Below, in pieces: positions 8,759-16,720 of a stretch of DNA of 64,000 nucleotides; position 1 is the stretch's first letter; each line of letters opens with the position of its first letter. The notes below the pieces were generated by a model. That model saw only the letters and a list, made by a program, of their open reading frames with translations, had not been told where the DNA came from and did not search any database. The stretch is from Henriciella sp045287255 (GTDB lineage: Bacteria > Pseudomonadota > Alphaproteobacteria > Caulobacterales > Hyphomonadaceae). The translations under genes and the position numbers were made by a program. The DNA is taken from assembly GCF_045287255.1 (NCBI RefSeq), contig NZ_CP137142.1:1-64000 (forward strand). The letters are read 5' to 3'.

Positions 8759-9751
8759 TTAGGTGTCGGTACCGGTTTGGCTTGGGGCATCCTCGAGCGG
8801 TTGTCCTTTCAGCGTTTTGGTCTTTGACCAGTCTGTCGCTCTGCGACGTGGCACAATGCCATCCTCTGTATCCGTTTCGATCTTGCTGGCTTTGCGACGC
8901 TCAACTTTGCTGGCGGTTTCTTCAAGACGATCAAGGGTTTGCTCGATCTCAATTGTGTCTTTGACGGGCTCAGTCCGCACGGCTTCCACGACGCGTTCAA
9001 CTTTCGGCGCTGGCGCCTCAACCTCTGCTGCTACAGCGGTTTTAGCTTTTTCAGCAGACTTGCGCAGGCTCGCATTGAAGAAGAGGTCCCAGTATTTGGA
9101 GAAGACTTTCTGGCGGCCCTGCAAAGTGCGCAGTTGCTTGACTTCGCTGTTTGACGTGAGTTTTGCACCTTCGATTTTCACGCGTGCCTGATTTTTTACG
9201 TACTGGACATAGCCATTATAACGACGGGCCGCAGCCTTGTTCATTTCAAACTGTAGCTCACCGACCCCTTCGCGCTTGCCATCAGCGCCATCAGACAGAG
9301 AGTTGCGATACTTGTACGTCATGAACGGCCATTCGAGCTTGGAGAACTCGATCAGCGTGTTGCTCTCAATCTCAAGGTCCTCATTGAGAGAGTAACCAGA
9401 GAAGATGAAGCCCTTGCCCTGTGGTTGAATGTCGATCACAGACAGGCGTGAGTGCTCTTCACCCTTTTCAGATTGTAGCCATGTGCCCTCGAAATAATAC
9501 TTGCCCAAAATCATGCGGCGCACAGAGTTAAACCGGAACAGGGCCGGGAAGATCGCCTCGGTCATGGCGAGCCAGAAGACGACCATAACCGTGACCATGG
9601 TGGCCAAAGTGCCGATTGCTGCTGCGCCGCTACCCGCTGCTGCACTTGAAGCGGCCTCAATGATGGTGGATCCAAAGACGGCAAGGCCTGTGAGAATAAG
9701 AGCGGCAGAAACAGTGTTCGATACCAGCCCGAAGCGCGAATATGGGTTCAT
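8759..9751 (-). CDS. Two-helix membrane protein with beta-rich cytosolic domain
   Basis: Unknown 330-residue protein. Two N-terminal membrane helices (about 12-35 and 45-70) are joined by a small-residue loop. A beta-rich domain follows (about 85-205) beginning GKYYFEGTW, with alternating strands such as RLSVIDIQ, GFIFSGYSL and GYVQYVKNQARVKIEG. From about 235 a long charged, alanine/glutamate/lysine-rich tail looks disordered or coiled. AAGGAGAT upstream of the ATG supports the start. The architecture of two helices plus a small barrel recalls the 2TM-beta effectors such as Cap15 of CBASS. That is a shape resemblance only: no nucleotidyltransferase is nearby and the tail differs. It forms a single-gene unit with its own terminator. 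Confidence 0.6.
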   Translation of the reverse strand: MNPYSRFGLVSNTVSAALILTGLAVFGSTIIEAASSAAAGSGAAAIGTLATMVTVMVVFWLAMTEAIFPALFRFNSVRRMILGKYYFEGTWLQSEKGEEHSRLSVIDIQPQGKGFIFSGYSLNEDLEIESNTLIEFSKLEWPFMTYKYRNSLSDGADGKREGVGELQFEMNKAAARRYNGYVQYVKNQARVKIEGAKLTSNSEVKQLRTLQGRQKVFSKYWDLFFNASLRKSAEKAKTAVAAEVEAPAPKVERVVEAVRTEPVKDTIEIEQTLDRLEETASKVERRKASKIETDTEDGIVPRRRATDWSKTKTLKGQPLEDAPSQTGTDT

Positions 9752-10088
9752 AGCCCATCTCCTTTCAGTTCATTCAATGTGTGGGGACATCGGGGGCTTC
9801 TGCGCCCGTCTGTGAGCGTTTTGCTATGGTAAACGAGTTCTTAATGCCAGCACTAAAACGTTAACAAATATACTGTTTTTGTTAACTTTTTTATCGATAC
9901 TGTAATAAATGCTGCGGCTCTGATGATGCCTGAAATCGGACTATTTTCCGTTGATTAACCAGTTGATCATGTTCCGTTCTTGGGGTTCCCCAGCGTCCGC
10001 GACGCTGCACCGCAGCATTTTGCCGTGACACTCACGCATGCCTGCCATACATTCCCGCATGAATGAGACTGTTTGAGGAGGCATGGCC
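9752..10088. promoter_or_regulatory. Intergenic region with a 9-bp inverted repeat
   Basis: 337 bp between divergent genes. GTTAACAAA (9860-9868) and TTTGTTAAC (9878-9886) form a perfect inverted repeat with a 9-base spacer, followed by six T residues. On the plus strand this has the form of a weak intrinsic terminator, but no plus-strand gene ends here, so an operator for the minus-strand membrane protein is at least as likely. The surrounding 9838-9910 is AT-rich and is the probable promoter zone. GAGGAGG at 10075-10081 is the ribosome binding site of the next gene. Confidence 0.45.
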
Positions 10089-11774
10089 ATGGATGGTATG
10101 GTGGCAGTAGACGATAATCCTGTGCTTGAGGGCCTGATCGCAACACTGACTGAGGCTGTGAGCGCGCTAGATGCCTATAAAGCTGCTGCCCACGCGCGTT
10201 TAGGGGAGACTTTGGCGCCCGGCGGCAAGGTTGATCGGGCGGCCTTTGCGGCGAACCAGCATGCCGCGCATGGCTTTGCGTGGATCGTCACCTATGTCGA
10301 AACCCTGCGGGAGACGGCCAATTGGGCCACGCGCCTGGAAGCTGAAGGCCAGCTTGGCGAGATCGACGCCCTGCTGGCACAGATCCTGTTCTCTGAATAT
10401 TGCGCCCAATTGCTTGGCGGCGTGCCCATGAATCAGGGGGAAACCGTCCGCCCCTTTGATCTTGGCCTCACTTCAGAAGACACTGCGGCCCTGCAGATAC
10501 CGGCGGTTCAGCGCCTGATCGCTGAAGGCAAAACGCCAGCCGTGATGGCGGCTGCGGCGAAGCACCTGCCTGATGCGCTTGGCCGGGCCACGGTCGAGAA
10601 TACCGGCGAAGACGAGACCATGGCGATGATCCGCGATCAGTTCCGCCGCTATGCCGATGACAAGATCGTGCCCTATGCCCACGAATGGCATCTGAAGAAT
10701 GAATATATCCCGATGGAGGTCGTCAATGAGATGGCCGAGCTTGGTGTCTTCGGTCTGACCATCCCGGAAGAGCATGGCGGGCTTGGCATGGGCAAGACGG
10801 CGATGTGTGTCGTTTCAGAGGAATTATCACGTGGCTACATTGGTACCGGATCACTCGGCACACGCTCTGAAATCGCCGCGGAATTAATCATAATTGGCGG
10901 CACAGAGGCGCAGAAGGCAAAATACCTGCCCGCCATATCCAGTGGGGAAATCCTGCCGACGGCGGTGTTTACAGAGCCGAATACGGGGTCTGATTTAGGC
11001 TCGTTGCGCACCCGCGCGGTTAACCATGGCGATACCTATAAAATCACAGGGAATAAGACGTGGATCACCCATCCGGTCCGCGCTGACCTGATGACGCTGC
11101 TCGCGCGCACTGACCCAGACACGAATAATTTCTCCGGCCTCTCCATGTTTCTGGCTGAAAAGCCGCGGGGCAGCGACGAGAATCCGTTCCCAGCAGAGGG
11201 TATGACGGGCGGTGAGATTGAAGTGCTCGGCTATCGCGGCATGAAAGAGTATGAAATCGGCTTTGATGAGTTTGAAGTGCCTGCTGCCAACCTGCTCGGC
11301 GAGACTGAAGGCATGGGCTTCAAGCATTTGATGGCGACGTTTGAAAGCGCGCGGATCCAGACGGCGGCCCGCGCTGTGGGGGTCGCGCAATGCGCATTTG
11401 AACTTGGCCTGCGTTATGCGCTCGACCGCAGCCAGTTTGGTCAGCCCATCTTCAATTTCCCGCGCGTGTCCAACAAGCTCGTGATGATGGCGGCAGAGCT
11501 GGTCGGTATCCGCCAGCTGACCTATTTCTCGGCGCGTCAGAAGGATCAGGACAAACGCTGTGATCTCGAAGCGGGCATGGCCAAGCTGCTGGCCGCTCGT
11601 GCGGCGTGGGCCGCAGCCGATAATGCGCTGCAAATCCATGGCGGTAACGGTTTCGCGCTCGAATACCCGATCTCTCGCGTCCTGCAAGATGCCCGTATCC
11701 TCAACATTTTCGAAGGCGCTGGCGAGGTACAGGCCATGGTCATCGCCCGCCGTGTTGTCGCCGGAGGCAATTAG
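10089..11774 (+). CDS. mcd: Acyl-CoA dehydrogenase, probable (2S)-methylsuccinyl-CoA dehydrogenase
   Basis: FAD-dependent dehydrogenase of 561 residues. About 160 N-terminal residues form a helical extension with QHAAHGFAWIVTYVETLRETANW; the acyl-CoA dehydrogenase core follows (about 180-560) with TEPNTGSDLGSLRTRA, YALDRSQFGQPIF and IHGGNGFALEYPISRVLQD. The terminal IFEGAGEVQ holds the expected catalytic glutamate. The long extension and QHAAHG segment fit methylsuccinyl-CoA dehydrogenase of the ethylmalonyl-CoA pathway (mesaconyl-CoA formation during acetate assimilation). The assignment is from memory of the family, so a generic acyl-CoA dehydrogenase remains possible. ATG 10089 is preferred over ATG 10083 because GAGGAGG is then 7 bases away instead of 1. 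Confidence 0.75.
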   Translation: MDGMVAVDDNPVLEGLIATLTEAVSALDAYKAAAHARLGETLAPGGKVDRAAFAANQHAAHGFAWIVTYVETLRETANWATRLEAEGQLGEIDALLAQILFSEYCAQLLGGVPMNQGETVRPFDLGLTSEDTAALQIPAVQRLIAEGKTPAVMAAAAKHLPDALGRATVENTGEDETMAMIRDQFRRYADDKIVPYAHEWHLKNEYIPMEVVNEMAELGVFGLTIPEEHGGLGMGKTAMCVVSEELSRGYIGTGSLGTRSEIAAELIIIGGTEAQKAKYLPAISSGEILPTAVFTEPNTGSDLGSLRTRAVNHGDTYKITGNKTWITHPVRADLMTLLARTDPDTNNFSGLSMFLAEKPRGSDENPFPAEGMTGGEIEVLGYRGMKEYEIGFDEFEVPAANLLGETEGMGFKHLMATFESARIQTAARAVGVAQCAFELGLRYALDRSQFGQPIFNFPRVSNKLVMMAAELVGIRQLTYFSARQKDQDKRCDLEAGMAKLLAARAAWAAADNALQIHGGNGFALEYPISRVLQDARILNIFEGAGEVQAMVIARRVVAGGN

Positions 11775-11789
11775 GGCTGCTTTGGGTTA

Positions 11790-11824
11790 GAAGCGGCCAT
11801 TAGCATATTCAGAATGGTCGCTTC
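11790..11824 (+). promoter_or_regulatory. Long hairpin directly before the methyltransferase start
   Basis: GAAGCGGCCATT (11790-11801) pairs with AATGGTCGCTTC (11813-11824) over 12 positions with one G-U pair and an 11-base loop. The stem ends 2 bases before ATG 11827 and occupies the place where a ribosome binding site should be; no U-tract follows. It could end the upstream transcript or limit translation of the methyltransferase. Confidence 0.5.
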
Positions 11825-11826
11825 GA

Positions 11827-12684
11827 ATGTATGAATTATTGAATGAAATCAACGCGAAGCCAGAAGTCTTCTCGCGATATACAGCAGATTCCTTATGGAC
11901 AGATGGCTATCGCTCAAAGCAGATGCTCGCGCTGCATCTGAATGAAAAAGTTGATGTATCTTCCAGAAATATCGACTTCATAAATCGCTCTTCGCAATGG
12001 ATCGCAGAGCATTTTGAACTCGGTCCCGATAAATCAGTTTGTGATTTTGGGTGTGGTCCTGGCCTCTATACGTCTCGCTTCGCAAAATCCAGTGCCCGCG
12101 TGACAGGCTTGGACTTTTCTAAAAATTCCCTTCGCTACGCCCGCGAGCAAGCAAAGCAGCATCGGCACACAATTGATTACATTCATACGAACTATCTTGA
12201 GTTTGAGCCTCAGGAGCCGTTCGATCTGCTCACCATGATCATGTGCGATTTCTGTGCGTTAAGCCCGGCACAACGCAAAACTCTGCTGAAGCAGTTTCAT
12301 GCATGCCTCAAGGATGAGGGGGGGCTCCTCATGGATGTCTATTCCATGGCGGCCTATGCCCAGCGTGAAGAAGTCACGATATATGAGAAAAACCAGCTCA
12401 ACCAATTCTGGTTTGAGGGAGACTATTACTGCTTCCTCAACACATTCAAGTATGATGACGAGTCTGTTGTGCTCGATAAGTACAGCCTCTTCCCCGAAAA
12501 TGGCGTGCCGGAGACAGTGTATAACTGGCTACAGTACTTTAGTCCTGAAAGTTTAGAGCAGGAATTTTCGGATGCTGGATTTACTGTAAGTCGACTGTAT
12601 GGAGATGTCGCGGGTTCCCCATACAATGAGCGAAACTCTGAATTTGCGATTGTCGCGACTAAAGCGCCTTCAGGATCACCATGA
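11827..12684 (+). CDS. Class I SAM-dependent methyltransferase
   Basis: A 285-residue cytosolic methyltransferase of unknown substrate. The SAM-binding motif I CDFGCGPGLYT lies near residues 72-82, followed by the acidic strand VTGLDFSKNSL and a FDLLTMIMCDFCALSP stretch in the motif IV region. The N-terminal MYELLNEINAKPEVFSRYTADSLWTDGYRSK pattern, given here in part, belongs to a family of small-molecule methyltransferases. The gene is visibly more AT-rich and uses more A/T-ending codons than its neighbours. No Shine-Dalgarno sequence is seen; a hairpin abuts the start. Its last 26 bp overlap the end of the convergent MAPEG gene. Confidence 0.8.
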   Translation: MYELLNEINAKPEVFSRYTADSLWTDGYRSKQMLALHLNEKVDVSSRNIDFINRSSQWIAEHFELGPDKSVCDFGCGPGLYTSRFAKSSARVTGLDFSKNSLRYAREQAKQHRHTIDYIHTNYLEFEPQEPFDLLTMIMCDFCALSPAQRKTLLKQFHACLKDEGGLLMDVYSMAAYAQREEVTIYEKNQLNQFWFEGDYYCFLNTFKYDDESVVLDKYSLFPENGVPETVYNWLQYFSPESLEQEFSDAGFTVSRLYGDVAGSPYNERNSEFAIVATKAPSGSP

Positions 12685-13069
12685 CACTGAGTGCGAGGCC
12701 CCCGAGATAGGTGATCAGGGCACCGATGGCTTTGAGCACGTGAGGCTTTTCCAGTGTGGCGCACATCAGGAAGCCAAGCGCGTGCAAAAAGCGCGAGGCG
12801 GTGATGGCGATAACCAGACTTGTTACGGCGAGGCCAAGATCGCGCCCGGCATAGGCAAACCCGGTCATAATAAACAAGCCAACCAAAAGCGCGGCATATT
12901 CGGCGGCGTTGCCATGCGCGCGTTGGGCTTTGGCCATGCCGGATGTTGGTTCCAATGGGGCGTTATAGGCAATCGTCTTGCTCGACCCGCGTTGCAGGCT
13001 GGTCCAGAAGGCGAGCAACAATGTCAGGATAATCAAAGAAGCGCTACACAGAATAAGCGTTGAATGCAT
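12659..13069 (-). CDS. MAPEG family membrane protein
   Basis: A 136-residue inner-membrane protein with four predicted helices, of the MAPEG group (membrane-associated proteins in eicosanoid and glutathione metabolism). Visible family features are the helix-1/loop QRGSSKTIAYNAPLEPTSG and the RAHGNAAEYAALLVGLF segment with the conserved RxxxNxxE arrangement near residues 50-58. The ATG at 13069 has GGGAGG 6 bases upstream, so the longer frame start is not used. Likely a glutathione-dependent or otherwise uncharacterised enzyme. It overlaps the methyltransferase tail to tail. Confidence 0.85.
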   Translation of the reverse strand: MHSTLILCSASLIILTLLLAFWTSLQRGSSKTIAYNAPLEPTSGMAKAQRAHGNAAEYAALLVGLFIMTGFAYAGRDLGLAVTSLVIAITASRFLHALGFLMCATLEKPHVLKAIGALITYLGGLALSVMVILKAL

Positions 13070-13129
13070 GGTGGGCCTCCCGTTTGTTTTCTGAAACAAT
13101 AGAGCGCGACGGAAGAAGGGAAAGTCAGC

Positions 13130-13516
13130 ATGCCAAGTTCAAGACGCCTTATCTCAACTGGGTCGCCTTTTGAAAAGACGATGGGGTATTCCCGCGCGGT
13201 CGTGCAGGGCGACTGGTGCTTTGTCTCCGGGGTCACCGGGTATGACTATACATCCATGATGATGCCGGGCGCGGTTGCAGAGCAGGCGCAGAACTGTTTC
13301 GCGACGATTGAGGCCGTCCTGAAAGAGGCTGAATTCGCGATGCAGGATATTGCCCGCGTTCAATACACGGTAACGGACAGGGATTTTGTGCCGGACTTGC
13401 GCCCTGTGCTTGAGCGCTGGCTTGGGGATATCCGACCAGCAGCGACCATGGTGATCGCAGACTTGATCGAACCGGCGATGAAGGTCGAGATCGAGGTGAC
13501 GGCTTTTAAGGGCTAG
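13130..13516 (+). CDS. RidA/YjgF family protein
   Basis: A 128-residue protein of the RidA superfamily, whose best-known members hydrolyse reactive enamine/imine intermediates. It starts MPSSRRLIS and shows the family pattern: GYSRAVVQGDWCFVSGVTG, QAQNCFATIEAVLKEAEFAMQD, and a C-terminal RPAATMVIADLIEPAMKVEIEVTA segment holding the conserved arginine and glutamate region. The usual trimer-forming barrel is implied. It lies divergently from the MAPEG gene and upstream of the ABM/acyl-CoA dehydrogenase pair. Confidence 0.88.
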   Translation: MPSSRRLISTGSPFEKTMGYSRAVVQGDWCFVSGVTGYDYTSMMMPGAVAEQAQNCFATIEAVLKEAEFAMQDIARVQYTVTDRDFVPDLRPVLERWLGDIRPAATMVIADLIEPAMKVEIEVTAFKG

Positions 13517-13613
13517 GGACCTCTTTGCTGATCCAATGCCGCAAGGTGAGGGCTTGCCGTGCGCGTCAGGCTCCATACCATAAAATGTGGAAGATAAGAT
13601 ATTGGAGGAAGCC

Positions 13614-13904
13614 ATGATTGGCGTTGTTGCGAAGCTGAAAATCGCCCCGGGTAAGGAAGCCGAGTTCGAAGAGGTTGCGAAAGACCTGATGGCCAAGGTG
13701 AAGGCGAATGAGGCCGGAACCACCACGTATCAGCTCTACAAGTCCAAGAAGGAGGCGGACACCTACATCTTTATGGAAGAGTATGCCTCTGAAGACGCGC
13801 TGAAAGCCCACGGTAAGACCGACTATTTCGCTGCGGCGGGGGCAAAGCTTGGGCCTTGCCTCGCTGGTGCGCCAGAGATCGATTATTACGACATTGTGGA
13901 ATAG
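13614..13904 (+). CDS. ABM-domain monooxygenase-like protein
   Basis: A 96-residue dimeric ferredoxin-like protein of the antibiotic biosynthesis monooxygenase (ABM/YgiN) family. ATG 13614 is supported by GGAGG 6 bases upstream. Typical elements are VVAKLKIAPGKEAEFE at the N-terminus, TTTYQLYKSKKEADTYIFMEEY in the middle, and a terminal helix with AHGKTDYF. Such proteins act on quinones or other aromatics, or simply protect against them; the substrate here is unknown. It sits 11 bp before the acyl-CoA dehydrogenase and is probably cotranscribed with it. Confidence 0.82.
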   Translation: MIGVVAKLKIAPGKEAEFEEVAKDLMAKVKANEAGTTTYQLYKSKKEADTYIFMEEYASEDALKAHGKTDYFAAAGAKLGPCLAGAPEIDYYDIVE

Positions 13905-13915
13905 GAGCCGATAAG

Positions 13916-15139
13916 ATGGACCTGTCATTTACCCCTGAAGATCGCGCCTTCCAGAAAGAGGTCCGCGATTGGATCGCTGAAGCCTACACCCCAGAGCTGC
14001 GCGCTAAAAATGCCCTGTCAAAGAATGGCTATCTCGATAAGGAAGGCATGATTGAGTGGCAGCGCAAGCTCGACGATAAGGGCTGGTTTGTTGCCAACTG
14101 GCCAACGGAGTTTGGTGGGCCGGGCCTGTCTGCCGGACAGCGTTATATCCTCAATATGGAAATGTCCGCAGCAGGGACTCCAAATACTTCGCCCATGGGG
14201 AAATCCATGGTGGCGCCTGTGATCATGGCCTTCGGTAATGATGAGCAGAAGGCCGAGCACCTGCCAAAGATCAAGAATTCCACAGTCTGGTGGTGTCAGG
14301 GCTATTCAGAGCCGGGTGCCGGGTCTGATCTCGCGTCACTTCAGATGAGCGCGGTTCGCGATGGCGATGAGTATGTCCTGAATGGCTCGAAAATCTGGAC
14401 CACTCAGGCCCAGTTTGCCGATTGGATTTTCTGTCTCGTGCGAACCTCGAAAGAGGGCAAACCGCAGGAAGGGATCAGCTTCCTGATCTTCCCGATGGAT
14501 CTGCCGGGTATTTCGATTGGATCTTTGCCAACCCTTGATGGACCAGTTGATGGCCAGCAGGAGATCAATCAGGTCTTCTTCGAGGATGTCCGCGTGCCTA
14601 TCAAGGAATCACTGGTTGGTGAAGAGAATAAGGGCTGGACCTATGCGAAATACCTGCTGCAGTTCGAGCGAGGGAATGCTTATGCGCCGGGTCTGAAGAA
14701 TGCGCTGGCTAAGACCAAGAAGCTTGCAAGTGTTGAGCAGTCTGGTGGCGAGCCGCTGCTGAATGATCCAGATTTCCAACGCAAGATTGCGGCGATGGAG
14801 ATGAAAATTGAGGCGTTGAACGCCACAGAGCTGCGTATCTTCTCTGCCCTCTCGGCAGGCCAAGCGGTTGGGCCGGAAAGCTCGATGCTGAAATGTGCAG
14901 GCTCGGAAGCGCAACAGGCCATCACAGAACTCTCGCTTGAGGCGGTTGGTGGTTATGCGGCCCCATTCGTTCAGGACACATTTGCGCTCGCACGCGCTGG
15001 CGCGAATGCGGATATTCCAACCCCGGATTATGCGGCTCCGATCGCGCCAAGCTATTTCAACTATCGCAAGACATCGATTTATGCGGGCTCAAATGAGATC
15101 CAGCGCAACATCATGTCGAAGATGGTTCTGGGGCTTTAG
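13916..15139 (+). CDS. Acyl-CoA dehydrogenase
   Basis: A 407-residue FAD-dependent dehydrogenase of the large-subunit type (FadE17/PimC-like), starting MDLSFTPEDRAFQKEVRDWI with AGGAG 8 bases upstream. Seen are the flavin-contact motif GYSEPGAGSDLASLQ, the ILNGSKIWTTQAQ-type core and the C-terminal KTSIYAGSNEIQRNIM, where the usual catalytic glutamate position is AGSNE. Members of this group take part in side-chain degradation of steroids, terpenoids or dicarboxylates; the substrate cannot be read from the sequence. It is followed by a sugar/organic-solute transporter 61 bp downstream. Confidence 0.88.
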   Translation: MDLSFTPEDRAFQKEVRDWIAEAYTPELRAKNALSKNGYLDKEGMIEWQRKLDDKGWFVANWPTEFGGPGLSAGQRYILNMEMSAAGTPNTSPMGKSMVAPVIMAFGNDEQKAEHLPKIKNSTVWWCQGYSEPGAGSDLASLQMSAVRDGDEYVLNGSKIWTTQAQFADWIFCLVRTSKEGKPQEGISFLIFPMDLPGISIGSLPTLDGPVDGQQEINQVFFEDVRVPIKESLVGEENKGWTYAKYLLQFERGNAYAPGLKNALAKTKKLASVEQSGGEPLLNDPDFQRKIAAMEMKIEALNATELRIFSALSAGQAVGPESSMLKCAGSEAQQAITELSLEAVGGYAAPFVQDTFALARAGANADIPTPDYAAPIAPSYFNYRKTSIYAGSNEIQRNIMSKMVLGL

Positions 15140-15200
15140 CCTCAACATGATTTCGTGAGCGGGCCCATCAGAGAGGCCCGCCACAACATATGGAGGAGAC

Positions 15201-16634
15201 ATGAGCGAGGCACAGGCGCGCGCGCCAGGTATGCTAACCCGTATCGCCTATGGCATTGGGGGTGCAGCAGGTGGGGTCAAGAATAATGGCTTCGACTATG
15301 TCTTGCTGCTTTTCTACAGTCAGGTTCTGGGATTGCCCGGACTTTGGGTTGGCGCTGCGATCTGGATTGCGCTGCTGGTCGATGCGGTGTCCGATCCCAT
15401 CGTGGGTTATTGGTCGGATAATTTGCGCTCCAAGATGGGGCGGAGGCATCCGTTTCTTTATGCTGCAATGGTGCCTGTAGCGATTGCTTATTTCTTTGTC
15501 TGGAACCCACCATCGGGGCTGGAGGGAACAAATCTGTTCTTCTGGCTCCTGACCGTCACGATTATCGTTCGGGTTGGATATACGCTGTTTGAGGTGCCGA
15601 GCCTCAGCCTCGCCGCGGAACTCTCGCAAGACTATGATGCGCGGACGAGCTTGATGTCTTTCCGTTACTTCTTTGCCTGGGTTGGCGGCTTGAGCGTTCA
15701 GATCATCCTGTTCCTGTTTCTGCTGCAGCCAACAGAGAATGATGTTCAGGGTTTCTTTTACCTCCCCGGTTGGCATGCCTATGGTTTGCTCGGCGCGAGT
15801 ATCATTTTCATCTGTATCGGTATTACAGCGGCGGGTACCCATCACCGCATTCCACATTTGCAAAGCCCGCCCCCACAACGGTCTTTAACGCTTGGCAAGA
15901 TTTTCAGCGAGATCTGGGAAACGCTATCGAATAAGTCTTTCCGCGCCTTGTTCTTGGCCAGTCTGTTTGGATTTCTGGCGACTGGGATTTCGGCAACCCT
16001 GAACCAGTATATCAATGGCTTCTTCTGGAATTTCACGAGCGACCAGATCGGCCTTCTGACTTTTGCAATTTACATTTCTGCGATCATGGCTCTCATCCTC
16101 GCGCCCTTAGCCGGGCGTATCTGGGGTAAGAAGAAAGCTGCAATCATCATCGGATTGATGGCGTTTACGCTGGCCCCCGCGCCTGTTTTCGCAAGACAGT
16201 TCGGTCTCCTCCCGCCGAACGGAACACCAGAACTGTTTTACATCATTCTCTTCGTGACGGTTTTCGATGTCGCTCTGATCATCGCCTATCAGATGCTGGC
16301 TGCTGCAATGATCACGGATATTGTTGAGGAGAGCGAGCTTTCCACCGGGCGTAGATCAGAGGGCACGTTCTTTGCCGGGATCACATTCGTGCGCAAACTG
16401 GCGCAGGGGATTGGCGTTGTTACAGCGTCTTTGATCCTTGCTGTCGCGACTTTGCAGCCCGGTATCCGCCCTGCCGATGCTAGTGAAGAAGCGGTCCGCT
16501 CGCTTGGCTGGGGCTATGCCGGCACCCTGCTCACTGTGTGGATGCTGATGCTATTGTGTATCAGCTTTTATCGCATCTCACGGGCGGATCATGAGCGGAA
16601 CCTGCAAGCGCTAAACGCCCGGAATGGATCATAA
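15201..16634 (+). CDS. GPH-type MFS transporter
   Basis: Inner-membrane transporter of 477 residues with about 12 helices, in the glycoside-pentoside-hexuronide:cation symporter group. The N-terminal part shows RIAYGIGGAAGGVKNN and the hallmark LVDAVSDPIVGYWSDN followed by SKMGRRHPFLY. The central loop is short. The later QMLAAAMITDIVEESELSTGRRSEG segment is also diagnostic of the family. GGAGG lies 5-7 bases before the ATG. The substrate is unknown; the neighbouring acyl-CoA dehydrogenase suggests uptake of a catabolic substrate. Confidence 0.88.
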   Translation: MSEAQARAPGMLTRIAYGIGGAAGGVKNNGFDYVLLLFYSQVLGLPGLWVGAAIWIALLVDAVSDPIVGYWSDNLRSKMGRRHPFLYAAMVPVAIAYFFVWNPPSGLEGTNLFFWLLTVTIIVRVGYTLFEVPSLSLAAELSQDYDARTSLMSFRYFFAWVGGLSVQIILFLFLLQPTENDVQGFFYLPGWHAYGLLGASIIFICIGITAAGTHHRIPHLQSPPPQRSLTLGKIFSEIWETLSNKSFRALFLASLFGFLATGISATLNQYINGFFWNFTSDQIGLLTFAIYISAIMALILAPLAGRIWGKKKAAIIIGLMAFTLAPAPVFARQFGLLPPNGTPELFYIILFVTVFDVALIIAYQMLAAAMITDIVEESELSTGRRSEGTFFAGITFVRKLAQGIGVVTASLILAVATLQPGIRPADASEEAVRSLGWGYAGTLLTVWMLMLLCISFYRISRADHERNLQALNARNGS

Positions 16635-16720
16635 GGGCTTGCTTTGCTGATCTGTCTCTGACTGAAATGTCATCAACCGCCCGATTGCGTCCGTTTCACT
16701 GCCGGAATAGAGCCACAATC

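Noticed and set aside
8759..9751. A CBASS defence operon around the 2TM-beta protein
   Set aside because: No nucleotidyltransferase, ubiquitin-like or HORMA genes are adjacent; only the architecture is similar.
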